From positions 26,101-90,100 of the forward strand of contig ADNK01003147.1 of the NCBI GenBank assembly GCA_000320545.1: a DNA stretch of 64,000 bases. Reading direction: 5' to 3'. Positions 12,485-25,095 of this stretch are shown here, in pieces. Source of the DNA: Bigelowiella natans CCMP2755. Its lineage: Eukaryota > Cercozoa > Chlorarachniophyceae. Position 1 is the stretch's first letter, and the number at the start of each line of letters is the position of its first letter. Both the position numbers and the translations under genes were made by a program. The notes under the pieces were generated by a model. That model did no database searches. It was given only the letters and a program-made list of their open reading frames with translations, and was not told the origin of the DNA.

Positions 12485-12883
12485 AAATATCCGTGAACGT
12501 GCATGTCTGTTGAACGTAAGCTTAGGTTTATTCTTTCTTATTATTTAGGTCTTTCGTTTTTCCGCAAACTTTTATATCGATGCAGAGTTTGATATTGTCG
12601 CGCCATAATCGTCATCATCATAAGTATGCTGCGCGCTTCTTTGTTTCATCTTCTAGTCACCGTCATCAGCATGTCACCGTACTACAGAAGTTAGGCTCAC
12701 CTTAGACTTGTTCTCTTTGAAGATCTTCTCGTGTTGGTTTGCCACACGCAAAACATTGTTAATCGCGTACTGACTGTCCTTTTTGCTTTTCTTATTGTAT
12801 TCGGTTGCCTTCTCAAGATCCTACCCAAGAGTGAGTCATCGTGCAAATGAAATATGCAAATGAGTGAAAATGAGCTCCTGCGT

Positions 12884-12957
<74 letters not shown>

Positions 12958-13693
12958 AGCGCGACCCTTTCAGCTCCAAACTTCCCGTGAATAAGGTTTA
13001 ACGCCAGCAATCCATAGGCTCGTTCCTTTTCATCGATATACTGACTAGAATGACAGAGTCCGTCCTTCTCCTCCAGCTCGGTCGGGGTATGATTGATAGC
13101 TTTTTCGAGCCACTGAGTATCATCATCATCATCATCATCATCATTATCAGCATACCAATCATCGTCGTCGTCGTAATCGTCAGTGTACCATATGCTTTGA
13201 GTTGAAGATGCTATAAAATGTCTAACTACTGCTGTGTCTGCGCGACCGTCATCATCACCACCACAAAACGCACCTGCGACGGCGTCCACGCCATCTTAGC
13301 CTTTGCCTCTTCTTCGGAGACTTTCAACTTCTTAAGATCCTCACTATTGGGTTTCAGCTCGTCTGTTCTTTTTTGAAGATGCATAGCCACCATCACCATA
13401 CCTGGCACGTACTCTCCCATTGCCGACGCAATCTTGTACCTTAGGCACAGCTCATGAGACGGGTTGCCTTGATGGTATATCCATGCGAGATCATACATGG
13501 CCTGGAAGTATGTGTGTGTGTTTGTGTGTGGGTGTGTGTGTGTATGTGTGTGTTTAGCCCGCCTGTGTTGAACAGACTACAATCCCAATGCGGCAAGGCA
13601 AAAAAAAAAAAACAACACAAAATTATGTTCTATCACTCTCTCGTCCAAGTGCTGCTTCTTCTCTACTGATCCAAGCACACTCGTATGTTTATA

Positions 13694-13734
<41 letters not shown>

Positions 13735-13800
13735 TAAAAATATATACTAAAACTTAAGTGTCTATGCTACTCTCCGTCGGGGCAATATGCGTAACATACG

Positions 13801-13859
<59 letters not shown>

Positions 13860-14019
13860 AAATGCATCATACTGCTGGATGGCCATGCTCAGCTGCTTTT
13901 GTGAGAGCCTCGATTGCCTTCTCCTTAAATTCCTTATTCTTCGGGCCCGGGGCAGAGTAGCTGTATTTATGCTTCAGCATGCTGCCTTCTTTGTACAATT
14001 CCGATACATTAGTTCCCAT
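10964..14019 (-). CDS. Sel1-like (SLR) repeat protein
   Basis: Six exons join in phase: 14019-13873, 13501-13274, 13112-12966, 12820-12701, 12433-12238 and 12153-10964 (stop). The protein shows Sel1/TPR-like helical units: 'AIEALTKAAEHGHP', 'AMYDLAWIYHQGNPSHELC', 'AMCALAALYNDKGDMN', 'ALEYAKKASETGEVAGLLKY' and 'AAAESFAKAGEKDPEGNMA', each with the A-x-x-L/Y-G core. Sel1 repeats build solenoid scaffolds for protein complexes, for example in ER quality control or signalling. No signal peptide or TM segment is visible, so a cytosolic location is likely. The C-terminal half is helical and charged with no recognised domain. Introns 2, 3 and 5 carry (CA)n, (TA)n and (ATC)n tracts. Confidence 0.82.
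12882..12952. repeat. Compound (CA)n-(TA)n microsatellite in a Sel1 gene intron
   Basis: About 18 CA units run directly into about 17 TA units, ending only some 14 bases from the exon 3 donor at 12965. It is an intronic microsatellite. Confidence 0.9.
13509..13860. repeat. Cluster of (TG)n, (AT)n and (CA)n microsatellites in the first Sel1 intron
   Basis: The first intron (13502-13872) is largely made of three dinucleotide tracts: TG at 13509-13553, AT at 13697-13730 and CA at 13806-13860. Confidence 0.9.
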
Positions 14020-14211
14020 GATTAATAGTAAGTTGTCCTGTCCTGATAGGAAATCATGAAAATGAGAGGGAGAGTAAAGATCTATAATTGCCGGATATGA
14101 TATGGGAGATATGTAGCCGCATCGTACACACGATGATTGTGACCATGATTCTCACCACAAACACGCCATCATCACAGAAACAACACCAACAACAACAACG
14201 ACAGTATGATC

Positions 14212-14243
<32 letters not shown>

Positions 14244-16481
14244 GGCGCGCGCGCACACAACGCAAACTCCTTAATTTTCCCCTCTCTCGCCCAAAAACAT
14301 CAAAAGACACTTCCAACCGACAAGCAAAAAGGGCTCGCAAAAGAATACCAGAAAACCATGAGAAAGAAACCCCAGCCCAACTCAAACACGCAAGCACACA
14401 CGGAATCACGCACACGCACGCACACGCCTACAGGCTACATGGGCGCATTCACATACAGAGGATATGGGTTTTTCCGCCTGCCCCCTGCGTCCACTGCGCA
14501 AAACGAGTTTAAAAAACTGTTATTTTTTAGTAATTTCACGTTAATAAACACAGTGCGAAAAACGGATTATTTTTTGTAACGACTAGCATTCCTCCGGATT
14601 ACCGGAAATCCATTGATGACCCTTCTACTGCCATGCATTTCCCCTCATTTTGATGCATTGCGACAACGAATAAATGTCTATGGACCCAAGGACTTGTCGC
14701 TTTAGGTAGTTTCTCACTTTCGGAGACTGGAATGATTGGTTTGATCGCATTGTTGCTTTCCTTGCGTCAAAGAAATCGGGATGTCGCACAGTTGAGAATG
14801 GCTCTGTGTTTTCCCTGCGAGTCGACTTCCTCTGGGCCTGCTAGCCAGAGCGTCTCAGGTGCACGCCACCAACAGGTTGTGCTTGCACACATGCACACAC
14901 CTGTCTCCCATGTGGTTCTGGCGCATGTTCATTCAACTCTTTGGGCCCGCGTCTCATCACAGGATCATTGGACTAGTTGGCAATGCTTGGAAACGTTTTT
15001 CAGCGATCTGGCACATGCAAGACGGATGCAATTGATCAAGGGGGATTCACTCCCAAGGGTTTTGGTCCGTGTCATGCTCGGAATCCAATCCAAACTTCTT
15101 CCGAAGCACCACAGAAGACTTCTGGACGTGTGAAAAGGTCCAGAATTGTCCAGATGGGGGTGCAAAAAAGTGGATTTTCAAGGAAAAAAATCGAGGGCAA
15201 AAACTTTGGGTGCCGCGGAAAGGGTCCACTTTGCGTGTTGGCTCAAAAAAACATGCTCAGAGGCCGTGTCAACAGCAACTCCATCACCTCCAGAAGTTCC
15301 ACTCCAAAGTTCGCAAAATTGAACGTTTCCGCGCCAAAAAGGTGCTTTTTTTTTGTGGTTTTGACTTTTGTGAGTTTTCGATGTGTGGCTCCTAGCGGCC
15401 TGCACGGTGCCGATGCGGCAATCAATGAAGCTGGATGTGATGCGCTAATCGCAGCTCCAGAGCTGCTTGGGATTGGACGCACGAGCAAGACGTGTGGGCA
15501 CGATGGCGCACACTGGCACACTTTGTGCGTGCCCAGCGCGTGCGCACGCAAGCACTCACAGCTTCCCACTCTGATGCACACTTGTCACTTGATCATCAAA
15601 TTGAAGCTAGACACGTCGCGACGTCGCGCACGACTGGATGATCGACGCTGCGCACGTGATCAGTCACACACGCTGGTGCACACATCGATGGGAAGGGCGG
15701 GAATGATGAACAATGAATGATGAACAAAGCATTGATCAAATCTGCATGCGCCAGGGAAGTGGGTTGGGCACATCTGAGACATCCCAGTGACTCGATGCCA
15801 AGAGTTCCGCCAATGTGCATCTTGGGCAATTTCACTGGACACTTTGTGGATGGTTTTTGAAGAAAACATTGAGGAATTTGAACAAAATTTGCATTTTTTT
15901 GGGTGAAATCGAAAAAATTTTCCCGGCTGACGCCGGGGCAAAACCGCCGAGCATGACACGGACCAAAACCCTTGGGAGTGAACCCCCCTTGGCAATTGAT
16001 GTCAATCAAATTTGTTCAATGGCCATGCTCAATGTAGCTGTGCTTGTGTGCAATGCAGCGGCTACAGCGCTAATGTTGAACCCATTCAATGTGCACACAC
16101 GTGATGCGTTCAATTGCAAGTGGCATGCACACTGCTACCAGCACCACACCAGCTAGCCAGCACGCACGGACAGCCTCTCATGACAGATGAGAGTGAAAGT
16201 TGCGAAGGCGCCTGCATGCGATGCTGCACACGCAAAGGCATGTTTGCGTGTCTGCGATGTAGATCGATGCAAAACATCACTCGCAACTTTAGCAAGCACT
16301 GCGGACGAGCACAAGATGCATGGTAATTTGGAACAACCGCGCGCACGGCAAAATTGTGAAATGCATGCAATGTATCATTGTCTCTTGATGCTAATTATCA
16401 GTTTCTTTATCGATTCTGTACAGGTTACTCTCATGGTCATTTGTCAACGCTCACAAAACCAATTTAACGGGTGAGTAGTGA
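14020..16481. other. Intergenic island with an inverted-repeat element
   Basis: About 2.5 kb 5' of the Sel1 gene and 3' of the lectin mosaic gene. A (CA)n tract lies at 14213-14240. From about 14600 the composition changes to the microsatellite-free, TGCA/CATG-rich island type. The element at 15027-16003 is listed separately. Open frames across it overlap on both strands and none resembles a known protein. Confidence 0.6.
15027..16003. mobile_element. Candidate non-autonomous element bounded by ~50-bp inverted repeats
   Basis: The left end (15027-15081) and right end (15948-16003) are near-perfect inverted copies. Both contain, on opposite strands, a CAATTG box, a G-run and then 'TTCACTCCCAAGGG' followed by 'TTTTGGTCCGTGTCATGCTC'. 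The 0.98-kb span has no convincing transposase. Short terminal inverted repeats around a non-coding core suggest a MITE-like or decayed DNA transposon. No clear target-site duplication was recognised, so a pair of oppositely oriented dispersed repeats is the alternative. Confidence 0.5.
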
Positions 16482-17520
16482 TTAAGAGTCTTCGAAGCAG
16501 ATGTAATCTGCAAGAATGTGTGCTGTTCCAGTGCAAGGTCCTGAGCACCACCACTCGAAAGAGAATCCTCTTGCGTCTTTCGGGGAAAAGACACGCATGT
16601 CCTCATTTCTGCCTTGATAAAACCCTCCCCTATGTCCGGAGAAACAATTGGCTGTGGGGGGGGGGAGGTGTCCCCCGCAGTCTTCGGCCTTCCAAGTGTA
16701 GGAAATCGTATTCTGCCCCGCATCCCAGAAAAACTTATAGCACTTGTAGATCTTCCATGGGCTCTGGTCTCTGTGTCTCAGCTTCGGACAGACGTAATGT
16801 ACCTTAGCAGAGAGAGGAAGCAAGGGCGGGTATAAATAAGAACGATGATGATTATGGGCGTTTGGAAGTAAACTGTACGGTATGGATGCAGCGGCTCATA
16901 CGTGTCGCACGAACGCATTCACTGCCTCCCACAGACGAATACAAACCATATTTTATATGGAAAATAAATACTTTTAATATAGAGCAATAATGATGACTCA
17001 TCGACCCGTTCTCTCTCATCCTTTACTTCACAACAACCCTGTTGTTGTTTCCACCACCCGCGTCTCTGGCCGCCCCCTCCCGCTCACACTACCCCTCGAA
17101 ACGCAAAGGCAATGCACAATTACAACATCATCTCACGGCACCTCAGCGTTGATATTCGCGCTGCATCCGGGGCACTGCCATTTGATAGTTGTTGCTTGCT
17201 CGTAACGTAACACCTCCCATTGCTTGTCTCTCCCACTCTGCGACCTCTGCCCGAAAACAGCAAGGCAGTCTCGCCCATTGAATGGAGGCAGTTTCCCCCC
17301 GCACTCCGCGCTAGTGAAGGTGTGGGATTTGGTGGTGGCTCCTGAGTAGGCCCGAGTAGACTTACATCGGAAGAAGCTGAAATCGGATGTGAGGCGCGAG
17401 TTGGACGCAGGGCACAAGTAATCGGTGGCTAGGTTGGTACTAGCTGCGGCGGAATTCATCCACCATTTCATGCGTGGAGGATTCACGTACGCACGGAAGT
17501 CTTCGTCTTCGCCTGCGAAT

Positions 17521-17561
<41 letters not shown>

Positions 17562-17653
17562 TGATTATGATCGTTTTGTAGAATAGCAGCAGGGTGAGGG
17601 GTTGCAAGCGTTTTCAGTGCTGATGTGACAACTCCTTCTGAATGAGTGGAGGC

Positions 17654-17700
<47 letters not shown>

Positions 17701-18420
17701 GGGAGGCGGGGAGGGGGAAGGAAGTATTCGGTTTCTTCAACTCCAAAAGCTTTGTAAAGAAAAAGAAATATGACAAATTCCCAAACGGTGCGTATAATCG
17801 ACTCTCTCTTCGCACACTGTATGAGTTATCTCTGTTGGCACCTGATTGTCGCGCCTCTTTTATCCCAATAACACACGACGTGGAGCTCCATGAGCGAGGT
17901 CCTCCTGTGCAGTTGGGGAAACAACACGCGAATTTGAAATCATGTGCAATTTCGAAAAAACTCGTACAAAATCTTGCTCATCCTTATCACCATCGTTGTC
18001 TATATCTATATTGCGAACAGCATCATACACGCGCACAACAGTCTCTAGATTTCAGATCGAAGCAAAACACGAGATCTCTCCCCCATAAACTAATCAAGCG
18101 GCAAAAGGTCTATAATGGCAAAACTGGCAAGCATAAACTAAACAATTCCTTCCAGCTGCGGAGAGCAAAAAAACGTCGCGTAATGAAGACTTACCACAGT
18201 CTGCATCGGTAAAGGTATATGTAACTCCTCGGTACGTGCCCCCCCCACCATAGCTCGCAGGAGCTTTGCAATGATGCAGCTGCTTGAGCTCCTCGACGCT
18301 ATCGACCGCCTCTTTTGCAATCTTTCCAGAGCACGCAAGGTACTTATACAAAGCATCAGCATCGTGCACGATGCTCCCTGTGCGCGAGGAGCTAGAGCCG
18401 GTTAGCCAACTTTCAAGCTC
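16482..18420 (-). CDS. Three tandem divergent C-type-lectin-like repeats at the C-terminus of the mosaic gene
   Basis: Three copies of an ~110-130 residue cysteine-rich unit share Y-x-C near the start, a second Cys after about 17-25 residues, a 'S/T-Y/H-T-x-x-x-x-x-C-G-G' core, then a further Cys and a G-R/A-N/D box. Core words are 'TYTFTDADCG' (copy 1, joined across an intron to 'GPRSWSSTSC'), 'HTFTSAECGGKLPP' (copy 2) and 'SYTWKAEDCGGHLPP' (copy 3). Copies 2 and 3 also have a W-x-C-x-G-x-C tail. The W/F-x-x-A-x-x-C-G-G-x-L core resembles C-type lectin domains, but the Ca-binding EPN/QPD and WND motifs are not seen. Copy 3 ends 'DYICFEDS' before the stop. Confidence 0.55.
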
Positions 18421-19882
18421 GTACTTGCCGACAGCAGTCTTCGCCTTCACTGGCTTTATCGTGGCGAGGTGGGGGAGGTTGGCGAGCACCGGAAACTGGA
18501 CCGTAGGGTCCACTGGCGGCGTGAGCGCGTATATCTCCACCTTGCTCACTACAATTCTATTAGGCCCGGGCATGCCCCCCCCATAATTCACTGTTGACCC
18601 AAACGAGTACCACCATTTCGTGGCATGGTTATTTGAAGAACCACTCATCATAGTGGAAGAGCCAACGTTATATTGAAGCCCCCCCCAGTACTCTCCCGTG
18701 TAGGGTACACTATCAGCTTGGTAGCCTGTTACCCCCCTTGAACGCTTGATGAAGGGATTTGATGTTTGATACCAGATCTGCGGCTTGAGGTCATGCCCTG
18801 GCCAAATCATCTTCAGCCATAGTCGTCCGTCCGGCATGCGGTAGGTCTCGAGCTGATCGAAGATCGCGTAATTCGCGGCATTTGGGTTACCGGCGTTGAG
18901 CGAGAAGGTGGTTATGCTCGGCCACAAGCTTGCGGTATTGAAAGTTTGGCGCCCGATAAGAACCTCGCTGCCGTGCGTAATTGTCCACGACCACCCGTCT
19001 TTATCCTGAATCGTCAGAGGGTGGTAGTATTCTTGCAGTCTCCAGTGATGAATCTTTGGCGCCGAGATCTCCACCAACGCTTGCTCTTCCGTGAGCTTTA
19101 AGGAGCCTTCTGTCATTGCTTGCCACATCTTGTGCGTGAAAAACGTGTCCTTCGTCTCCTTAGGAAATTCCGGATCGTTCTGCATGCCGTACCAGTCGCC
19201 CTCCCAGACATATCGCCCCGCTTCTTTCGCGGGAACATCCTCTGGATTGTTGAATAGCTTATCAAAATCATCCGCCCATTGCAGCTGTGCGCACCCGCGC
19301 TGCCGTCCGGCAAACCCGCCGTAGTAGTCGTCAATGGAGATCTGTGACACCGACACGTGCGTGTTCCTCCCGACGAAGAGGAACTCGATCTTGCCCGAGC
19401 TATCCGTGGTGGCGACGCCGTGGATCATCTGCTGGTTCTTGCAATGCGAGGCGACGATGTACTTGTTCGGCCCGCCGTTGATTTTGAGCTCATTGGTCCC
19501 GCAAGGGTACCACCCTGGAGATACGCCAGCTGTGCAGTAGTTCCAGATGTGATAGTGATACCTGGATCGGGGGGGGGACGGTGATAGCGAAGATTAGAAC
19601 GCTTCCTTCATTAGGAATGAGACTATAGAGATTGTACGTGCGTGACTGCGTGACTATATTGTCGCGAGTGGTGGGGTGTGTGGCAAGCTCGCATCGTGTG
19701 CATGAATAAGGGTGGGAGGGGCCGTAGAGCTCTTCCTGTTTTTTTGAAGTTAGAAACGCACTTAAATTCTACTATTATAATATATTATCTATGTTTGATT
19801 TATACACACACACACACACAAACATATATATATATATATATAATTTTGTGTATTTTAACATATCATACTATATCAAACCAAC

Positions 19883-19924
<42 letters not shown>

Positions 19925-20615
19925 AACACACACACGCACGCGCGCGACATACGCACATGCATTCTAAGTGTAAAAAGCTAAATAATAGGTGCGTGATAAG
20001 GACGGGACGAAGGCATCATACCTTTTGCTTGGCTTTAACCCTGAAACCGTAGCTTTGTTGTCACTACCAGGGCCGGATAAGAACCCGTCTTGATAGTTGC
20101 GCGTATGGCTCCATCCGACTAGTTTTAGTGTCGCCTCTCTCGACGTGTACGTAAACGTCGTGGAGCTACTAAAATGTGTGTTTCCTCGATTTCCAAGGTA
20201 AAAATTATAGTAGTAATGCGTGCCGCGCGTGCTTGTGCACTCGAGGTATCTCCCTCTGTCAATCCCTATAGCACTGACGGCAGTGTGGCCTCCTCCATTT
20301 CTATCGAAGTAGAAGATAATCTCGCCTTTTTCGTTCGCATTAACGTACCCAGTCGCGGACGGTATGTCGCAGGGAGAAGTGCTCGTAGTGAACCAGTGGT
20401 TGTTGTTGATCCGCATCTTCATCTTCTTGTTTGCGTGGGTTACCGCGTATTGAAAGACTGCGAACTCGTATTCCGCGTTGGGTTGGAGATTGTAGATCTT
20501 GACCTGAGCCTCCCCGTTGGTGTTACGAAGATACCCTTTGTGATATCCCCTGGGAGGAGGAGGGTGAAAATAAGTCAGTTACTTTTATCTGTATATAATA
20601 CCGACGTGATGATAT

Positions 20616-20658
<43 letters not shown>

Positions 20659-20780
20659 CTCTCTCTCCTTTCCCATTCCCACCGCACCTATACATATATA
20701 CATTGTGATACAAATAATATATATATATATATATATATATATTATACAAAACATAAAACACAAACAAAAACAAGAAAACA

Positions 20781-20829
<49 letters not shown>

Positions 20830-21146
20830 AGAGAGAGGGGGGGAGGGGGGGTAGAGAGAGGTTCGGCTCTATAGCATCACACTAACAAGTAGGAAATCCT
20901 CTCAGTCTCTCCTATAATACCTTAGATGCGTCCAACCGTACAAAGCAGCTCTTTCCTGTTTCCCCCCCCCCCCTGCATACTGACTAAAATGATAATACGT
21001 CGTGGTGACTCCCAAATTAGAGTTTTTCAGTCCCTCCTCTGCAAAGTCAAAGATGAACTCAAAGTCTTGTAGCTTCTTGAAATCGAGTTGCTTTTCCTCG
21101 TCGCAGTTCAGCACCGTGCATGCATTCGATCCGCCCTGTGTGGGGT

Positions 21147-21196
<50 letters not shown>

Positions 21197-21783
21197 CGAG
21201 AAAGGGAGGGGGATAAAAAATGGGAGGTGAGAACACCACCAAATGCGAATCATGGCTCGCACTTCGTCAGAAAACCTCTCGACACCCACACACACGCATT
21301 CCATACATCTAACGTATCATCTGATGCACCTCGATCGTTCATTTTCAAAACAGAACCCAACAAAAATTAAAACAAAATAAAATAGTCGAAATAGTCGCCT
21401 TCCCCCCCCCCGGCCCACCCGTATTGCCCATCCTGGACACGCTGTGTCGTGGGGTACAAGGCCTGATCCTTCCATTGTTATCGGGACGAATTGGTATGGG
21501 GCATAGCCGGGATATTGCCCAAATTTGCAGTCTTTGTCATTATTTGAAGCGCATTCAATTCTTGATTTGATTGTTGGATGACATCGTCCAGCCACCCCTG
21601 AGCCAGTATCTAGATAGTACCATTGCTCGTTTGCTGCCGAGCAGACGCCTGGTACTCCTTCTGGCTCTAACCCGATATAGGAGAGCACCATGTGCCCCCC
21701 CCCTCTCTGGGTAAAGGTGAAGGTCAACTTCCCAGTTGAGTCCGACCTGCCAACACACACACACACACAAACACACACACAAT

Positions 21784-21828
<45 letters not shown>

Positions 21829-23584
21829 TTGTAAATACGCACATTGTCGTCCCCGTATATGTAGCCTCGCCCATATTCCTATTAGTCCTTATGGCAGAGA
21901 CTTTTGGGAGCCCTCCTAAGAAGACGCGTGATGGGATCAAAAAACAAAGTATTAGCTAGCTAACACCTATCGCATGTTCCAACGCTATGCGAAACGTGCG
22001 CAAACACAGGAAATGTGCTGACACTGACCAGCTTGAATGTCTGACTCGTAGTAGGCCTGACCGCCGTTGTTATACTGGAAGATGTGAAAAATATATCGTT
22101 TGCTAGTTTGGAGACCAGAGATCACCGCCGTTCCAGTGCCTGACGAGTCTCGATACCGACCGAGATGGTAGCTGGCGTGCTTTGTAAAGCCTGTGAGAGC
22201 AAGCTTGTCAACCTGCCCAGTGACTGGAGAGTTATGGCTTGTCGTCGCACCTGACGTTGTCCCTGTATAGCTACTCAAATCGAAGTAAATGGGGAACCGC
22301 CGTTGCTCGCCGGTTCCCACAAGACAGCGGCACTCTTTGGTGATGCCCGGTGCAGGATTTCCAAACTCGCCACTCGTACAAGAGATGGAGGTTTGACTGT
22401 GCTTGACCTTCAGCTTGCCTTGGTCGATGGCTGACCTTATCGAGTCCGCAGGATTGAGGTAGAACACCGGCCCCGAGCAGCTGCAAGTTCCCCCTTCATT
22501 TGCACATTTAAACGAGACGATGGAATCGATGTGGAGCATTCGATAGACCCCATTCTGTGACCCCCCTCCCACCTTTGTCAAAGTTCCCCAATAGCCGGGT
22601 ATTCGCTTGACTTTCGCGTCTACGCCGGCAATCGTGGTACGTTTCGAGTAGAAATTCGTGTTTAAATCCGAGAAATCGCCCGAGATGGCGTGGTAGAAAT
22701 GCGGTCCATTGCTAACAGCGCCATCCTGAACGGCAAATAACCCATCCGTGGCAGACTTGGACTCGAAGTAAGCGACGGCGTGATCCATTTGGGATTTGTA
22801 GCACTCCTCCGTGGTGCACCTTCCCGACTTAGCGCGAGTCATAATCCTGGCGCTGGTGGAATCCTGGTAGATTCCATCGAAGACAAACAGCCAATTCGTC
22901 GAGCACGCTACTTCAGGCACATATGCGTAGATGTCGTAGTAATCATAGTGTGCAATGCCACAGGAGGTCCCTGCGCCGAGGCCAGCGTAAGTCTTGGTCG
23001 GTTCTCGTCGGAGCTGAAACGCTCCGTATCGATTCCCCCCTCCGTTCCGGCTATGCCAGAAATTTGCGGCCTGATTGTCGCAACGAGATGTCCTCCTATC
23101 GTTCTTCATGTTTCCTAGATCTTCCCACAAGTCTCCTGGCCCAGGGCTGTAGACGTAAAGGCCGGAATCCATTACTCCCGAATTACAGCGACTGGCGTCA
23201 TTTCCTAGGATGTTCCAGCAAGAAGCAGCGCCATAAAACCTCTGCTTGTACTTTATCTTGGTCCACTTCTGCAGATTGCTAACACGAATGTAGTGCATGG
23301 AATCGGCTCCAGGGTTGCCACAACCTGGGTTTTGACCAGTAACTGCGATCTTCACACCGCCACTGCTGCTTTGGTATGCAGTAGTTGATCCACAGTTTTT
23401 TTGCCAGACGATATGCGAGTACTGCACGTGCACCCATTGTGAGGAGGTCAAGCATTGGGGAAAGACGTCCACCTCCCGGTAGTTCCTAACGTCTCCATGG
23501 AGGATGTGCGCCGCGCTTGTGTAGTGGCCAGAGTTGACGTAAGTTGCTGTGTGGGCCTTCAAAGCGCATCTGTGTAAGGGTTAC

Positions 23585-23618
<34 letters not shown>

Positions 23619-24143
23619 ATGTGTGCGCGTCTGCGGGTGCGTGCGTATTGCGGATGGAGAGAGGCAGAGAGAGTGAGAGAGGGCGGGGGAGAGAGGGAGA
23701 ATGAGGATTTAAAACCAGAATTCTATCAAAATCTACTCTCCTGAGATTACTCACTGTGCTGTGGTGTATGAAGTTGTGCATTTCGGAGCCGAAGTGTCGC
23801 CGTTTACGTGGATACTTAAACATCGGTCTCGTTTCTTCACTGTAATCGTATACCTGGAGAACCAAAACAAAGTTCATCAAGTCTTTTCGATGCTGTCTAC
23901 TCGACTATCCACCAATTGCAACTTACCATGTGTTCACGCTGAGCTTAGAAGCAGTTTTTACATCGCCCATGCATCTGCCATGGCCTCCAACATTACCGGC
24001 AGAGATGTAGTAAAAACCGACCCTCCCTGAAATTGTATATCGTGAGATTTAATTATAGAATTTTAAATATATATAAATATATAAATATACATGTATACAA
24101 TTTTATATATCCCAAAAGACTCCATGTATCATGCATATTTCAT

Positions 24144-24200
<57 letters not shown>

Positions 24201-24426
24201 ACGAAAGTTAAATTAACACAAAATATTGGATGTAGATAATTCATGCAAATATTCATATTGAGTATTCGTGGGAAAGAGATATTACAAGAACACTCTTGCA
24301 CATGTAGAGTATTATAAAACTTTGACGTTTCATAACCGCTGGTTAAATTCACCTTTGTTAGCGCCATAGGCTGGTCCCATTCCATGAAAAAAAATGACAT
24401 TGTTCCCTGCATGATTAATGCATGTG

Positions 24427-24474
<48 letters not shown>

Positions 24475-24819
24475 TCTCTAGGCTTGCAAAACAACATAGA
24501 TAACACCGATAAATATCATATAATATCATATACATATATTATTAGTGTATAATATGTTTGTGTGTGTGTGTGCAAAATAAAGAGAAGGCGTGGGAAGCAG
24601 ACTAGGAGAAGGGAGGCACAGAGAGAACATTTATTTTGGTAAAAAAAGAGAACTACAGGTACTTATAAGAAGAAAGGCAAAAAAAAATTCTATGTATACC
24701 ATATAAGGAAGAGAAGAAGAGGCTTAAAAATACACATACCGCTCTCCGTAGATACAATCATGGGATAATTGTTGTTGAAATCGGTGAATTTAACCTCCAG
24801 TTCGAGTGTAAACTAGATG

Positions 24820-24863
<44 letters not shown>

Positions 24864-25095
24864 ATTTACGAGGGTCTGTTCGCACGCGCGGGTGTACAAA
24901 TGTACACAGGAAGAGAGTGTTTTCATTTTTCAATCGAAACACTAAAAAACACACATCAAGTAGTTGTATTTTGGGAATAGTAGCGGGTAAACTTACATCG
25001 ACAAGGTTTTCTATTTTAGGGTATTTCGAGTTCCTTGAAATGCTCTGTGCCTCGAGAGGCAAGGCCAAAAGAAACGCTAGAATCCACCGAGCCAT
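16482..25095 (-). CDS. Secreted mosaic protein: signal peptide, LamG-like domain, beta-sandwich repeats, C-type-lectin-like repeats
   Basis: Start ATG 25095 encodes a signal peptide ('MARWILAFLLALPLEAQS'). Early exons 25095-24997, 24812-24740, 24406-24353, 24026-23927, 23853-23755 and 23569-22029 join in phase. They give a LamG/concanavalin-like jelly roll ('FTLELEVKFTDFNNNYP', 'WYTITVKKRDRC', 'LSIHVNGDTSA') and then a long cysteine-containing region without a recognised family. Three related modules follow, each with a 'G-K/E-I/L-x-F-x-F' strand and an 'H-x-x-x-S-x-I' strand: about 21919-21650, 20422-20200 and 19428-19330. The C-terminus holds three cysteine-rich repeats and stops at 16482. 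Likely an extracellular or cell-surface recognition protein. Exon limits between 22029 and 16482 are only partly resolved, and two genes cannot be excluded. Confidence 0.7.
20614..20827. repeat. (CT)n, (TA)n and (CA)n-(GA)n tracts in an intron of the mosaic gene
   Basis: CT at 20614-20654, TA at 20719-20742, and CA at 20777-20799 running directly into GA at 20800-20827. All fall between two coding exons of the minus-strand gene, as do the GA tract at 21149-21187 and the TA tract at 21786-21822. Confidence 0.9.
23755..24812 (-). CDS. LamG/concanavalin-like lectin domain (exons 2-5 of the mosaic gene)
   Basis: Four short exons with consistent phase make one jelly-roll unit. The pattern is 'FTLELEVKF' (strand), 'MIVSTESGNNVIFF' (strand-loop-strand), 'GRVGFYYISAGN', then 'LSVNTWYTITVKKRDRCLSI' and 'VNGDTS', matching LamG domains where W-Y/H-T/H-V-x-V is followed by a short hairpin with N-G. 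Such domains bind glycans or proteins outside the cell. Introns here contain long (TA)n tracts at 24147-24196 and 24431-24473. Confidence 0.65.
24147..24196. repeat. (TA)n microsatellite
   Basis: About 25 TA units in an intron of the mosaic gene. Sister tracts lie at 24431-24473 and 24820-24861 in neighbouring introns. Confidence 0.9.
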
